DNA of 64,000 nucleotides from UMGS1124 sp045541255 (GTDB taxonomy: Bacteria > Bacillota_I > Bacilli_A > RF39 > UBA660), in contig JAZQIU010000006.1 in NCBI GenBank assembly GCA_045541255.1, positions 1 to 64,000 on the forward strand. The letters are read 5' to 3'. Shown piece after piece: positions 42,462 to 51,396 of this stretch. The stretch's first letter is position 1. Each line of letters starts with the position of its first letter. The position numbers and the translations under genes were made by a program. The notes beneath the pieces are model-generated. The model did not search any database, had not been told where the DNA came from, and saw only the letters and a program-made list of their open reading frames with translations.

Positions 42462-43004
42462 TTATATACATTTACATAAAAACACTATTCCTATTATAAA
42501 AAGAAATATAGTTCCTATTAAATATGAATACTTTTTTAATACTTTATTTATATATTTTCCTATAGTTAAACCTAAAAATGTAAATGAAAAACTTACTACT
42601 GAAAAGATAGTTGAAGATAATAATAAATTATCTGTTATTGCTCTTAAACCTAAACCTACTGAAAAACTATCTAATGATACTCCAAAGGCAAAAAGAAATA
42701 CTCCAAATTTGTTCAAAGAGATTTCTTTATTGGATGGTTTTATATATTCTATAAACATTTGTAGTGATATTAATAAAAGTATTATTCCCAATATTAAATC
42801 AGTTTGTATAGATAAGTATTTTGTTATTTGATATGAAAGTATAACACCTATTAGTGGCATTACAAAGTGAAATATACCCACTATGATACTTGCTTGCAAT
42901 GTTTTTTTCATAGATAAATTATACATACCTATGACTGTAGATATTGAGAATGCATCTATACTTAAACATACTCCTATAATTAATAAAATTAATAGTTCTT
43001 TCAT
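42462..43004 (-). CDS. mntP: MntP-like manganese efflux pump
   Basis: A 180-residue protein with six membrane helices. The repeated motifs LSIDAFSISTVIG (near 14) and GVSLDSFSVGLGL (near 113) place the acidic residues needed for Mn2+ export, and GIFHFVMPLIG fits MntP. The sporulation protein YtaF is related but longer. No yybP-ykoY leader is seen in front of this gene, unlike the ATPase gene at 14.6 kb. It lies 22 bp after spoIIR and may be co-transcribed with it. Confidence 0.8.
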   Translation of the reverse strand: MKELLILLIIGVCLSIDAFSISTVIGMYNLSMKKTLQASIIVGIFHFVMPLIGVILSYQITKYLSIQTDLILGIILLLISLQMFIEYIKPSNKEISLNKFGVFLFAFGVSLDSFSVGLGLRAITDNLLLSSTIFSVVSFSFTFLGLTIGKYINKVLKKYSYLIGTIFLFIIGIVFLCKCI

Positions 43005-43026
43005 TTATATCACCATACTAATTTTA

Positions 43027-43539
43027 TTATTTATAGTTGTTTAATATTTCTAAAACTTTAGATTTATATTCGACATTATCTGTATCATTTTCACTTGCTT
43101 CTATCATACATAATGGCGGAAATAATACGCACCACCAATTATTTCCTTTAGATTCTCCTAAATTAATTACCAAAGATTCATAGTTTCCTCTGTTATAACT
43201 TATTCCATTTAATTCTTTTTCTGGGAAATAATTTGTACCATAATTAATTGTGAATTTATTATCATTTGTTGTTGATGATATTAAGTTTTCTAATTCAGGA
43301 ATGCTATTTTTAATAGTAGTTCTTGCTGTTTCTATATCTTTTATATCTTTTAAATTTGTATATAAATTTTCTTCTACTTTTTCTTTTACTTTTAATTTTA
43401 ATAATTGGTCTTCTATGTTATTACTATTTGCAACTACTCTAATTCTTATAGAATCTTCTGGTATTAGTATTTTATCGTATTCTTTATTTGAAACTAAAAT
43501 TAGTATTAATATACTTGCTATTATCATTATTTTTTTCAT
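43027..43539 (-). CDS. spoIIR: SpoIIR, signalling protein for sigma-E activation
   Basis: SpoIIR is secreted from the forespore and triggers SpoIIGA to process pro-sigma-E in the mother cell. The 170-residue protein has a signal-like hydrophobic N terminus, then SIRIRVVANSNNIEDQLLKLKVK and YESLVINLGE, and the signature NNWWCVLFPPLC. The ATG at 43539 is preferred over an upstream TTG. The ribosome site AAAGG lies inside a hairpin (AACACAACC/GGTTGTGTT). prmC and prfA lie upstream, as in Bacillus. Confidence 0.92.
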   Translation of the reverse strand: MKKIMIIASILILILVSNKEYDKILIPEDSIRIRVVANSNNIEDQLLKLKVKEKVEENLYTNLKDIKDIETARTTIKNSIPELENLISSTTNDNKFTINYGTNYFPEKELNGISYNRGNYESLVINLGESKGNNWWCVLFPPLCMIEASENDTDNVEYKSKVLEILNNYK

Positions 43540-43546
43540 TATAAAA

Positions 43547-43580
43547 CACAACCTTTCTTAATTTATATGGGTTGTGTTTA
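43547..43580 (-). promoter_or_regulatory. Hairpin covering the spoIIR ribosome site
   Basis: AAACACAACC and GGTTGTGTTT are complements flanking a 15-base loop. The 3' arm includes GG of the spoIIR ribosome site. It may act as a partial terminator for prmC or as a translational brake on spoIIR. Confidence 0.5.
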
Positions 43581-43586
43581 TTTTTT

Positions 43587-44321
43587 TTATTCATTTATTA
43601 TAAATAAGTATCTATCTTTACCTGTTAAATCTTTTTCAAGTGATATTTTTGATTTTGGAAAATGTTTCTTTGCTAATGCTTTAAGTTCTTTTCCTTGCTT
43701 ATCCCCTATTTCAAATGCAATTAAATTCTTTTTATTTAAATAACTCTTACAAGTAGATAAAATATGTTTATAATATTTTAATCCTAAATCTTCTGCATAT
43801 ATAGCATTTTTTGGTTCGTATTTAATAGAATCATCTACTTCATCTTCATTTGTAATATATGGAGGATTTGATATTAATATATCGTATTTATTTACTGGTT
43901 TAAATTTAAATATATCTTCATGTATAAAAGTAATATTTGCTTTATTTTGTTTAGCATTCTTTTTAGCAACTCTTAAAGCTTTTCTACTTATATCTAAACT
44001 AGATACATTTAAGTTTTCTAACTCTTTTTTTAACACTATACTAATACATCCAGACCCTGTTCCTAAATCTAATAATGATTTGTTTGTTAGATTAAGTTTC
44101 TTTATATATTCTATTGTTTTTTCTACTAATGTTTCTGTTTCAAATCTTGGTATTAAAACGTTTTTATTAACATTAATGATATAACCATAGAAATTTACAT
44201 TACCTATTAAGTATTGTACTGGGTAATTTTTTGATAATTTTTTTACTACTCTTTTTAAATTAGAATATTTTGCTTTTAATAACTTCCAATCATTTGTTGT
44301 AATATTCTTTGGTTTTTCCAT
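43587..44321 (-). CDS. prmC: PrmC, release factor glutamine methyltransferase
   Basis: PrmC (HemK) methylates the Gln of the GGQ motif in release factors. The 244-residue protein has VPVQYLIGNVNFYG-like YPVQYLIG, the SAM site LLDLGTGSGCISI near 100 and the catalytic ISNPPYI near 154. It is shorter at the N terminus than the Bacillus protein (288). It overlaps prfA by one base, so enzyme and substrate are made together. Confidence 0.95.
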   Translation of the reverse strand: MEKPKNITTNDWKLLKAKYSNLKRVVKKLSKNYPVQYLIGNVNFYGYIINVNKNVLIPRFETETLVEKTIEYIKKLNLTNKSLLDLGTGSGCISIVLKKELENLNVSSLDISRKALRVAKKNAKQNKANITFIHEDIFKFKPVNKYDILISNPPYITNEDEVDDSIKYEPKNAIYAEDLGLKYYKHILSTCKSYLNKKNLIAFEIGDKQGKELKALAKKHFPKSKISLEKDLTGKDRYLFIINE

Positions 44322-45376
44322 TATTTTCCTTCAAGTTTCATTCTTTGGTCTTCTGTTATTAAAGCATTTATTATTTCATCTACGTTACCTTCCATAACTC
44401 TATCTAAGTTCATAACAGAAAAATTTATTCTATGGTCTGTAACTCTATTTTGTGGATAGTTGTAAGTTCTTATCTTTTCCGATCTATCTCCAGTACCTAT
44501 TTTACTACGTCTTTCTGCACCTTCAGCTTCTAATTGTTCTTGCATTTTTTTGTCATAAAGACGTGTTTTTAATATTTTAATTGCTTTTTCTTTATTCTTT
44601 ATTTGACTTCTTTCAGTTTGTGAGTAAACGATTATTCCTGTAGGAATATGTGTTAATCTTACTGCTGAATCTGTTGTATTAACTCCTTGTCCCCCACAAC
44701 CACTACTTCTTGTAACGTCAACTCTAACTTCACTCATATCTAATTCGAAATCAAAGTCATCAGCTTCAGGCATAACTAATACAGTAGCAGTTGATGTATG
44801 AACTCTACCTTGAGTTTCTGTTGCTGGTACTCTTTGTACTCTGTGTGAACCACTTTCAAATTTTAATTTTGAATAAACATTTTCGCCTTTGATAGAAAAT
44901 TCTATTTGTGAGAATCCTCCACTTGTACCTTCATCTGCATTGTTAACTTCTATTTTCCAACCATTTTTTTCTGCATATTTAGAATACATTCTAAATAAAT
45001 CTCCAGCAAATATGTTAGCTTCATCTCCACCTGCTGCACCTCTTATTTCCATAATAATGTCTTTACCATCGTTTTCATCTTTAGGAATTAAAAGAATTTC
45101 GATTTCTTTAATTAATTCTTCTTTTCTTGATTCATTTGCTTCTAATTCCATTTTTGCCATTGCAGCCATTTCAGGATCGTTTACCATATCCTTTAATCCG
45201 TTGATTTCTTCTTCAACACTTACTAGTTCTTCATATTTTTTTACTGTCACTTCTAAATCACTATGTTCTTTAGAAATTTTCTTCATATTGTTGTAATCTG
45301 ACATAAGTTCTGGATTAAGTAATTCTTGTGATAATTCGTCATATCTGGCTTTTATTAATTCTAATCTTTCTATCAC
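44321..45376 (-). CDS. prfA: Peptide chain release factor 1
   Basis: RF1 recognises UAA and UAG and releases the peptide. The 351-residue protein has the anticodon-like tripeptide in VQRVPATETQGRVH and the catalytic GGQ in SSGCGGQGVNTTDSAV. A GGAGG-type site (AAGGAGGTT) precedes the ATG. It follows rpoE closely and leads into prmC and spoIIR. Confidence 0.97.
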   Translation of the reverse strand: MIERLELIKARYDELSQELLNPELMSDYNNMKKISKEHSDLEVTVKKYEELVSVEEEINGLKDMVNDPEMAAMAKMELEANESRKEELIKEIEILLIPKDENDGKDIIMEIRGAAGGDEANIFAGDLFRMYSKYAEKNGWKIEVNNADEGTSGGFSQIEFSIKGENVYSKLKFESGSHRVQRVPATETQGRVHTSTATVLVMPEADDFDFELDMSEVRVDVTRSSGCGGQGVNTTDSAVRLTHIPTGIIVYSQTERSQIKNKEKAIKILKTRLYDKKMQEQLEAEGAERRSKIGTGDRSEKIRTYNYPQNRVTDHRINFSVMNLDRVMEGNVDEIINALITEDQRMKLEGK

Positions 45377-45398
45377 TTAAAAAACCTCCTTTGTAAAT

Positions 45399-45836
45399 TT
45401 ATGCTATTTCATTTTCTTCATTTTCATCTAATATAACTAAATCTTTTAAATCGTCTTCAGCGTCATCATCGTCAACTAATTCTTCATCATAATTAATTGT
45501 TTCTTCTTCCTCTTCATCTTCATTAGTTTCTTCTACTTCATCTAATATTTCTTCGTCATCATCTTCGTCATCAATTATTAATTTAGTAGAATGATTTATT
45601 TTTAAATCCCAATATCCTTTTTCTACCATAATAAATCTTTTATCTGTAGATAATAATTCAAAGAAGTCAGCTAAATGTTCTTCAAAAGCTGAATCTCCTA
45701 AATTCATAACTTTTATAACTTCTTTAAATAAATCTTGTATTTTCATTTTCTTTTGATTATTTTCTAATATTAAGTATGCAACATCATCATAAGACATAGT
45801 TGCTAATTCTTCTTCAGTTAAATTTATTTTTTTCAT
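45399..45836 (-). CDS. rpoE: RNA polymerase delta subunit
   Basis: Delta is a Firmicutes-specific RNA polymerase subunit that lowers complex stability at promoters and speeds recycling. The 145-residue protein has the HARE-HTH domain (MSYDDVAYLILE, FKEVIKVMNL, DKRFIMVEKGYWDL) in its first 90 residues and a very acidic tail (runs such as DDEDDDEEILDEVEE). The ATG at 45836 follows GGAGGAG; an upstream frame start overlaps that site. This location beside prfA and the DUF1934 gene is conserved in Bacilli. Confidence 0.93.
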   Translation of the reverse strand: MKKINLTEEELATMSYDDVAYLILENNQKKMKIQDLFKEVIKVMNLGDSAFEEHLADFFELLSTDKRFIMVEKGYWDLKINHSTKLIIDDEDDDEEILDEVEETNEDEEEEETINYDEELVDDDDAEDDLKDLVILDENEENEIA

Positions 45837-45921
45837 AAATAACTCCTCCATTTATAAATACTTATATGTACTTAAAACAAATATAATTTTATCATAAGAT
45901 ATATTATTGTCAACTACTTTT

Positions 45922-46260
45922 TTATATATACTCTATAGTTATTATATTAACAATATTTTCTTCTGTTTCTATTTTATATTTTATAGATATTATATTGTCT
46001 ATTTTTTTATTTTCTATTACATTTATATTTAAATTTAAACTCATATTTTGTGGTTTTAATATTATTTTACATATATTATTTTTTAAATCTAATGAAACTA
46101 TATCTTCTTCTGTTTCTTTAATAAAAATATTATTATCATATGAATATTTTATACCATCAATAACAAATGTTATTTTATTAAAACTTTCTATGCATTTTAT
46201 ATTCTTTTTATCTATTATAGTTTCTTCATTTTTTTCTAATTTAAAATTTATTAACTTCAT
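45922..46260 (-). CDS. YwiB-like DUF1934 protein
   Basis: A 112-residue all-beta protein with alternating hydrophobic strands (KITFVIDGIKYSYD, EDIVSLDLKNNICKIILKP, IISIKYKIETEENIVNIITIEY). The strand pattern, the size and the place next to rpoE fit YwiB/DUF1934, a calycin-like barrel of unknown ligand. Sequence similarity is weak, so the call leans on context. The ATG at 46260 follows AAGGAAAGAG. The class A PBP gene reads away on the other strand. Confidence 0.55.
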   Translation of the reverse strand: MKLINFKLEKNEETIIDKKNIKCIESFNKITFVIDGIKYSYDNNIFIKETEEDIVSLDLKNNICKIILKPQNMSLNLNINVIENKKIDNIISIKYKIETEENIVNIITIEYI

Positions 46261-46358
46261 AGTATCTCTTTCCTTTGTGATAGATTTTATCATACTTTGT
46301 ATAAAAATGCACTTATATTTAAAAAAATATTTTACATAATATTTTTAGGTGATTTCTT

Positions 46359-48269
46359 TTGAAAAAAATTAAATTTGGTTTTAAATTATGTATATTTGCT
46401 TTAATCTCTTTTATTGTATGCATGAGTTGTTTATATGTTTATGCATATTTATCTGGTGGAATAGATATTAAAACTAGCAATTCATTTTATATATATGATA
46501 ATAAGGAAGAATTAGTATATCAAGGTTCAGGTAATAGTGAATGGGTGGATTTGGAAGATGTTAGTCCTTATTTTTTGGATGCTATTGTAAGTACTGAAGA
46601 TAAGTATTTTTATAAACATATGGGTTTTGATTATTTAAGAATTGCAAAATCTCTTTATACTAATATTAAAAATGGTTATATTTCTCAGGGTGGTAGTACT
46701 ATAAGTCAACAATATGTTAAGAATATGTATTTAGACTTTGATAAAACATGGTCTAGAAAAATACAAGAAGCTTTTTTAACTTTAAAATTAGAAACACATT
46801 ATAGTAAAGAAGATATTTTAGAGGGTTATATAAATACTATTAATTTTGGTCAAGGTTGTTATGGAGTTAGTGAAGCAAGTAAGTATTATTTTAATAAGAG
46901 TGCTAGTGAACTTAGTTTAGAAGAAGCTATTATTCTTGCTGGTATACCTAAAGCTCCTAATACTTATAATCCAGTAGCAAATTATGAAAAAGCTGTTAAA
47001 AGAGGAAAGATTGTTGCTGAATGTATGTTAAATAATGAAAAAATAGATAGAAATACATATGATAATTTATTTAAAACTACTTTAACTATTCATGGGAAAA
47101 GTGATTTAAATAATTTACAAACTCTTATGTATTATCAGGATGCTGTTATGAATGAGTTAGAATCTTTACATGGTATTCCTAGTAGTTTAATAGAATCTGG
47201 TGGTTTAAAAATATATACTAATTTAGATATTGATTCTCAAACTAAATTAGAAAAATCAATTATAGATAATATGCAAGATGATGAGATACAAGTAGCAAGT
47301 GTTATTGTTGAACCAAGTAGCGGAAAGATTATGGCATTAGCAGGTGGTAAAGATTATAAAACTAGTCAATATAATCGTGTTACTAGCGCTAAAAGACAAG
47401 TAGGTTCAACTATTAAACCTTTCCTTTATTATGCTGCATTAGAAAATAACATGACTAGTGCTTCAACTTTCTTAAGTGAAAAAACTGATTTTGTTTTTTC
47501 TAATAGTCAAACTTATAGTCCAACAAATTATGCCGATAAGTATGCAAATACTGATATTACTATGGCTGCTGCTTTAGCATACTCTGACAATGTATATGCA
47601 GTTAAAACACATTTATTTTTAGGAGAAGAAACTTTAGTTGAAACTATGAAAACAGTTGGTTTAGAAGAAGAATTAGAAGCGATACCATCATTAGCATTAG
47701 GTAGTAAAGAAATTAATATGTTAGATTATGCAGTTGCATATAATACACTAGCAAGTGGCGGTTTTAAACAGGATGTTTATTTGATAGATAGAGTTGAAGA
47801 TTTACATGGTAATGTTTTATATCAACATAAACAAAAAAGAGAATTAGTTTTAAATACTAATTATCTATATATTTTGAATGAGATGATGAGTAATACATAT
47901 AATGAAAATTTTATTAGTTATAACTCTCCTACTGCCTTATCTATTAAAAATAAATTAACTAAAAAATATGCGATTAAAAGTGGTTCAACAAATAATGATT
48001 ATTGGTTAGTAGGTTATAATCCTGATGTTATGATGATGGTTTGGACTGGTGAAGATAATAATAAGGATGTTGAATCTAATTATTCTAAAATAACGAAAAA
48101 TATATGGGCTGATACAGTAGAAAGTATATTAGAAGGAAAAGAAGAAACATGGTATAATCAACCACAAAATGTAGATGCTGTATATTTGGATGCAGTAACT
48201 GGTGAATATACCACTCAAGATAATGGTTCTTTATTTTATTTTTTGAAAGGCACGGAGCCTGTAAATTAA
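46359..48269 (+). CDS. Class A penicillin-binding protein
   Basis: A bifunctional peptidoglycan synthase of 636 residues anchored by an N-terminal helix (near 9-30). The glycosyltransferase domain has STEDKYFYKHMGFD near 78 and QGGSTISQQYVKNMYL. The transpeptidase domain has the active serine in VGSTIKP near 350, SDN in YSDNVYA, and KSGSTNNDYW in place of the usual KTG. AGGTGATTTCTT precedes the start, which is TTG. It is the only long plus-strand gene between 28 and 57 kb, so it is transcribed against leftward replication. A hairpin terminator follows. Confidence 0.93.
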   Translation: MKKIKFGFKLCIFALISFIVCMSCLYVYAYLSGGIDIKTSNSFYIYDNKEELVYQGSGNSEWVDLEDVSPYFLDAIVSTEDKYFYKHMGFDYLRIAKSLYTNIKNGYISQGGSTISQQYVKNMYLDFDKTWSRKIQEAFLTLKLETHYSKEDILEGYINTINFGQGCYGVSEASKYYFNKSASELSLEEAIILAGIPKAPNTYNPVANYEKAVKRGKIVAECMLNNEKIDRNTYDNLFKTTLTIHGKSDLNNLQTLMYYQDAVMNELESLHGIPSSLIESGGLKIYTNLDIDSQTKLEKSIIDNMQDDEIQVASVIVEPSSGKIMALAGGKDYKTSQYNRVTSAKRQVGSTIKPFLYYAALENNMTSASTFLSEKTDFVFSNSQTYSPTNYADKYANTDITMAAALAYSDNVYAVKTHLFLGEETLVETMKTVGLEEELEAIPSLALGSKEINMLDYAVAYNTLASGGFKQDVYLIDRVEDLHGNVLYQHKQKRELVLNTNYLYILNEMMSNTYNENFISYNSPTALSIKNKLTKKYAIKSGSTNNDYWLVGYNPDVMMMVWTGEDNNKDVESNYSKITKNIWADTVESILEGKEETWYNQPQNVDAVYLDAVTGEYTTQDNGSLFYFLKGTEPVN

Positions 48270-48303
48270 AAAAATTAACATATAATGTTAATTTTTATTT
48301 TTC
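48266..48303. terminator. Bidirectional terminator after the PBP gene
   Basis: AAAATTAACAT and ATGTTAATTTTT pair across an ATA loop, with T and A runs on either side, between two convergent genes. Confidence 0.8.
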
Positions 48304-49443
48304 AAAGATAATTTTTGCTCCACTCTCTAACTCAATGTCTTTTATATAATTATATACATCTTTATTTGGGTTTAAATTAATATTCTTCACTTTATCAAAA
48401 ACCTCTAATGTTTTTATAGTTGTTATATCATTAATTTTATTTCTATCAATCACATATAAATTATTTTTATCATCTATAATTAATTCAAAACTCTTATCAT
48501 CATTATAAGAAGCATAATCTTTAGAAACTTTTAAATAATATTTTACTTTTATATTAGAATTATTATTTCTTACATTTTGTAAAATACCATCATAATTAAT
48601 ATTTATTATATCATCATAAGGATTGCATGTATTATCTAGTCTATTAATATAATTAAGATTTTCATCATCATAATAAGATTTTACAAATTTTTCTACTTCA
48701 ATCAATTTGTTGTTAGTTAAAACAAAAATATTTTTTCCAATTTCAAAATAAATAAGAGTTTGTGCATCACAATCGACAGGATAATTAACAAATTTAATAT
48801 TAATTATTGGTTCTAAATTTTTAATTTTGTTATATTCATAACTATTATATATTTCATTAGTTAATATATATTCATTATTATCATTATTCTTAGTAAATTC
48901 ATTTCCCACTATTATTCGATATATATTATTATCACTAGTCACAACTACAAATGATTCTATCAACTCTTCAAAAGAATCAATATAAAACATTTTAACATCA
49001 TTTGTAATCTTTTTATCATATATCCATTCTCCAGAAATATTCCATAATAATTTATTATTTTCTATTTTTACAAAATTATATGGTTTAAATTTTTTGTTGC
49101 TATCTTCATTTAATTTAAATTTATTATATAAACTACACCCCTCTTCAAAGCATAAATACTCATCATCATTATAATCTTTCATAGTAAAATATTTATTGTA
49201 TAAATATTCATAATCCCATAAAATTTGATAATAATTTGACATATCATTTGGTAATAAATCATTAATTAATGATTCTTCTATCTTTAAAATGGTAGTAGTT
49301 GTTGTAGTGTTATCATAATTAGGAGCTGTTTTATCCACTTTTAAAAAGTTATCATAAACTACATATCCAATTATTCCTAATACTAAAACTATTATTATTA
49401 TAATTATCCAAATTAAACTTTTATTTTTGTTCTTTTCTTCCAT
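48295..49443 (-). CDS. Third membrane-anchored surface protein, poly-G promoter
   Basis: The 382-residue product shares the anchor of the genes at 33749 and 35593: MEEKNKNK, a transmembrane helix (near 9-30), YVVYDNFLKVDKTAPNYDN and a Thr-rich linker. The external 330 residues have many Asn, Asp and Tyr and no domain I recognise, and differ from the paralogues. GGAGAG precedes the ATG. The 5' untranslated region and promoter resemble those of the 35593 gene, including a G run in the spacer. Confidence 0.7.
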   Translation of the reverse strand: MEEKNKNKSLIWIIIIIIVLVLGIIGYVVYDNFLKVDKTAPNYDNTTTTTTILKIEESLINDLLPNDMSNYYQILWDYEYLYNKYFTMKDYNDDEYLCFEEGCSLYNKFKLNEDSNKKFKPYNFVKIENNKLLWNISGEWIYDKKITNDVKMFYIDSFEELIESFVVVTSDNNIYRIIVGNEFTKNNDNNEYILTNEIYNSYEYNKIKNLEPIINIKFVNYPVDCDAQTLIYFEIGKNIFVLTNNKLIEVEKFVKSYYDDENLNYINRLDNTCNPYDDIININYDGILQNVRNNNSNIKVKYYLKVSKDYASYNDDKSFELIIDDKNNLYVIDRNKINDITTIKTLEVFDKVKNINLNPNKDVYNYIKDIELESGAKIIFEK

Positions 49444-49524
49444 ATTTACTCTCCATTCTATGAATTTATATTACCATAAATATATTTTTAATAACATGAA
49501 TTGTCAGTGTTATATTTTATTTAG

Positions 49525-49552
49525 ATTATCCCCCCCCCGAATATTTTTGTCA
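49525..49552 (-). promoter_or_regulatory. Second promoter with a G run in the spacer
   Basis: On the minus strand TTGACA (49547-49552) is followed by AAAATATTC, a run of eight G, and ATAATCT. The -10 hexamer is GATAAT with the last G of the run as its first base, giving a 16-bp spacer. The flanks are homologous to the 36.86 kb promoter, whose run is ten G. Confidence 0.82.
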
Positions 49553-49587
49553 AATAAAAAAAGAGTTGTTATAATTTAACAATTCTT

Positions 49588-50607
49588 TTATTTTTCTATT
49601 TTAATAATTATTTGATATAAATCTTCAAAGTCGTAATCTTCAGTTTCTATTTGGAAACCAGCATCTTTGATTTCTGTTTCTATATCTTTTAGAGAATTAA
49701 TAACTGAGTTTAAATCTCCTGAAATTATTCTTTTTTTAGTTTCTTTTACTTCTTCTTTTGGTTCTTCTATATCTTCTATTTTAAATTCTTCAGCTGTAGG
49801 AATATCAAATATTTCATATTTATCTTGTAGTGTTTTTTTAGAATCTATTATTAATTGTGCTATATCATCATTTTCTACAGTTGGTTCATTGTTATTAAAA
49901 TCTAATGTTTCTATTTGATTTAATAAATTTTTATTTGTATCATTGTTTAATATATCAAATCTAGATGATGTTCCTGTTGATTCTGTAGATTCTGTTTCTT
50001 TATTTAAAACCTTTTTAATTTCAGCATCTAATTGTCTTACTGTATATCTATTATCAATAATTTTATTTAACATATTAATTTGATCATCTTTATCACTTAA
50101 TTGTAATAAACTTCTTGCATGTCTTTCACTTATTTTTTCATTCATTAAGGCATCTTGAACTTCTTCAGTTAAGTTTAATAATCTTACTTTATTTGCTACT
50201 GAAGATTGAGATATACCTAATCTTTTTGCTAAAACTTCTTGAGTTAAATATCCTCTATCTAATAATTTCTTATATGATTTTGCTTCTTCTATTGCAGAAA
50301 GATTACGTCTTTGTAAGTTTTCTACTAACGCTACTTCAGCTGATGCGTTATCATCTAAGTCAGCAATAATTGCTGGAACTTGATTTAATCCTGCAATTTG
50401 ACTTGCTTTATATCTTCTTTCTCCTGCTATTATTTCAAATTTATCATTTGCTAATTTTCTTAATACTAATGGTTGAATTATTCCGTGTTCTTTAATAGAC
50501 ATCGCTAACTCTTTTAATGCGTTTTCATCAAATGTTAATCTTGGTTGAAATCTATTTGGAATAATACTTTCTACATTTATATATTGAACGTTTGGTTCTA
50601 ATTTCAT
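49588..50607 (-). CDS. noc: Noc/ParB-family nucleoid protein
   Basis: A 339-residue ParB-type protein. It has PNRFQPR near 17, the CTP-binding IIAGERRYKASQ near 60, ENLQRRNLSAIEEA near 97 and a helix-turn-helix VLAKRLGISQSSVANKVRLL near 124. A long acidic linker (220-310) precedes a short C-terminal dimerisation region. I call it Noc because it sits next to rsmG, as noc does in Bacillus, has no parA (soj) beside it, and a perfect Noc-binding palindrome occurs at 54.7 kb. It lacks the amphipathic N-terminal helix of Bacillus Noc, so a plain ParB role remains possible. Confidence 0.75.
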   Translation of the reverse strand: MKLEPNVQYINVESIIPNRFQPRLTFDENALKELAMSIKEHGIIQPLVLRKLANDKFEIIAGERRYKASQIAGLNQVPAIIADLDDNASAEVALVENLQRRNLSAIEEAKSYKKLLDRGYLTQEVLAKRLGISQSSVANKVRLLNLTEEVQDALMNEKISERHARSLLQLSDKDDQINMLNKIIDNRYTVRQLDAEIKKVLNKETESTESTGTSSRFDILNNDTNKNLLNQIETLDFNNNEPTVENDDIAQLIIDSKKTLQDKYEIFDIPTAEEFKIEDIEEPKEEVKETKKRIISGDLNSVINSLKDIETEIKDAGFQIETEDYDFEDLYQIIIKIEK

Positions 50608-50691
50608 AAGCCCCTACTCCTATTCTATATATAATAATACTTTATTTTGATCGAATTTTCAATAGCAAAATAAAAAGAAACTCATTTAAAA

Positions 50692-51396
50692 TTATAATGG
50701 TTTCTTTAGTATTTGATTATATTGTCTAGGATATTTTTTATCTGTATTTTTAATTTTTTTGATTAATATAAAGTTTCTAATACCTTCATTGTTTGGGAGA
50801 TTTATATTTTTAGTAGTTAAGTATTCTCCACCCAATATATTTATTCCTTTTAGGCTATTGTTTAATTCTTCTTCATAGTCAGCTTTCATTGCTATAAATT
50901 GTCCGTTAATACTAACGAATGGAATAGATAATTCTATCAATACCGGAAGATTCTTTACTGCTCTTGCAGTTACTAAATCATAGTATTCTCTTCTTTCGTT
51001 GATAAATTCTTCTGCTCTATTGTTAATAACTTCTACGTTTTCAACATTTAAAATATCAATTAGATTTTTACAAAATGTTGTTTTTTTATTATTTGAATCT
51101 AATAAAGTTAATTTGATATGAGGAAAAACTATTTTTAAAACTAATCCTGGGAATCCAGCTCCGCATCCTATATCTAACATATTTTCTATATTATTAAAGT
51201 CTATTGTTTGAGATAAAAGTATAGAATCATAAAAATGTTTTAAATATACACTTTCTTTATCAGTTATAGATGTTACATTAGTATGTGAATTATATTCTAC
51301 TAAATAATCATAATATTTTAATAGTTGTTGTTTTTGAATTTCAGTTAATTTGATATTTAACTTTTCTAATTCTTTATAAAATTCTAATTCATTCAT
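50692..51396 (-). CDS. rsmG: RsmG, 16S rRNA m7G527 methyltransferase
   Basis: RsmG (GidB) methylates G527 of 16S rRNA; its loss gives low-level streptomycin resistance in other bacteria. The 234-residue protein has LKHFYDSILL, the SAM site MLDIGCGAGFPGLVLK near 70, VTARAVKNLP and FIAMKADYEEEL. It overlaps mnmG by 8 bp. Confidence 0.95.
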   Translation of the reverse strand: MNELEFYKELEKLNIKLTEIQKQQLLKYYDYLVEYNSHTNVTSITDKESVYLKHFYDSILLSQTIDFNNIENMLDIGCGAGFPGLVLKIVFPHIKLTLLDSNNKKTTFCKNLIDILNVENVEVINNRAEEFINERREYYDLVTARAVKNLPVLIELSIPFVSINGQFIAMKADYEEELNNSLKGINILGGEYLTTKNINLPNNEGIRNFILIKKIKNTDKKYPRQYNQILKKPL

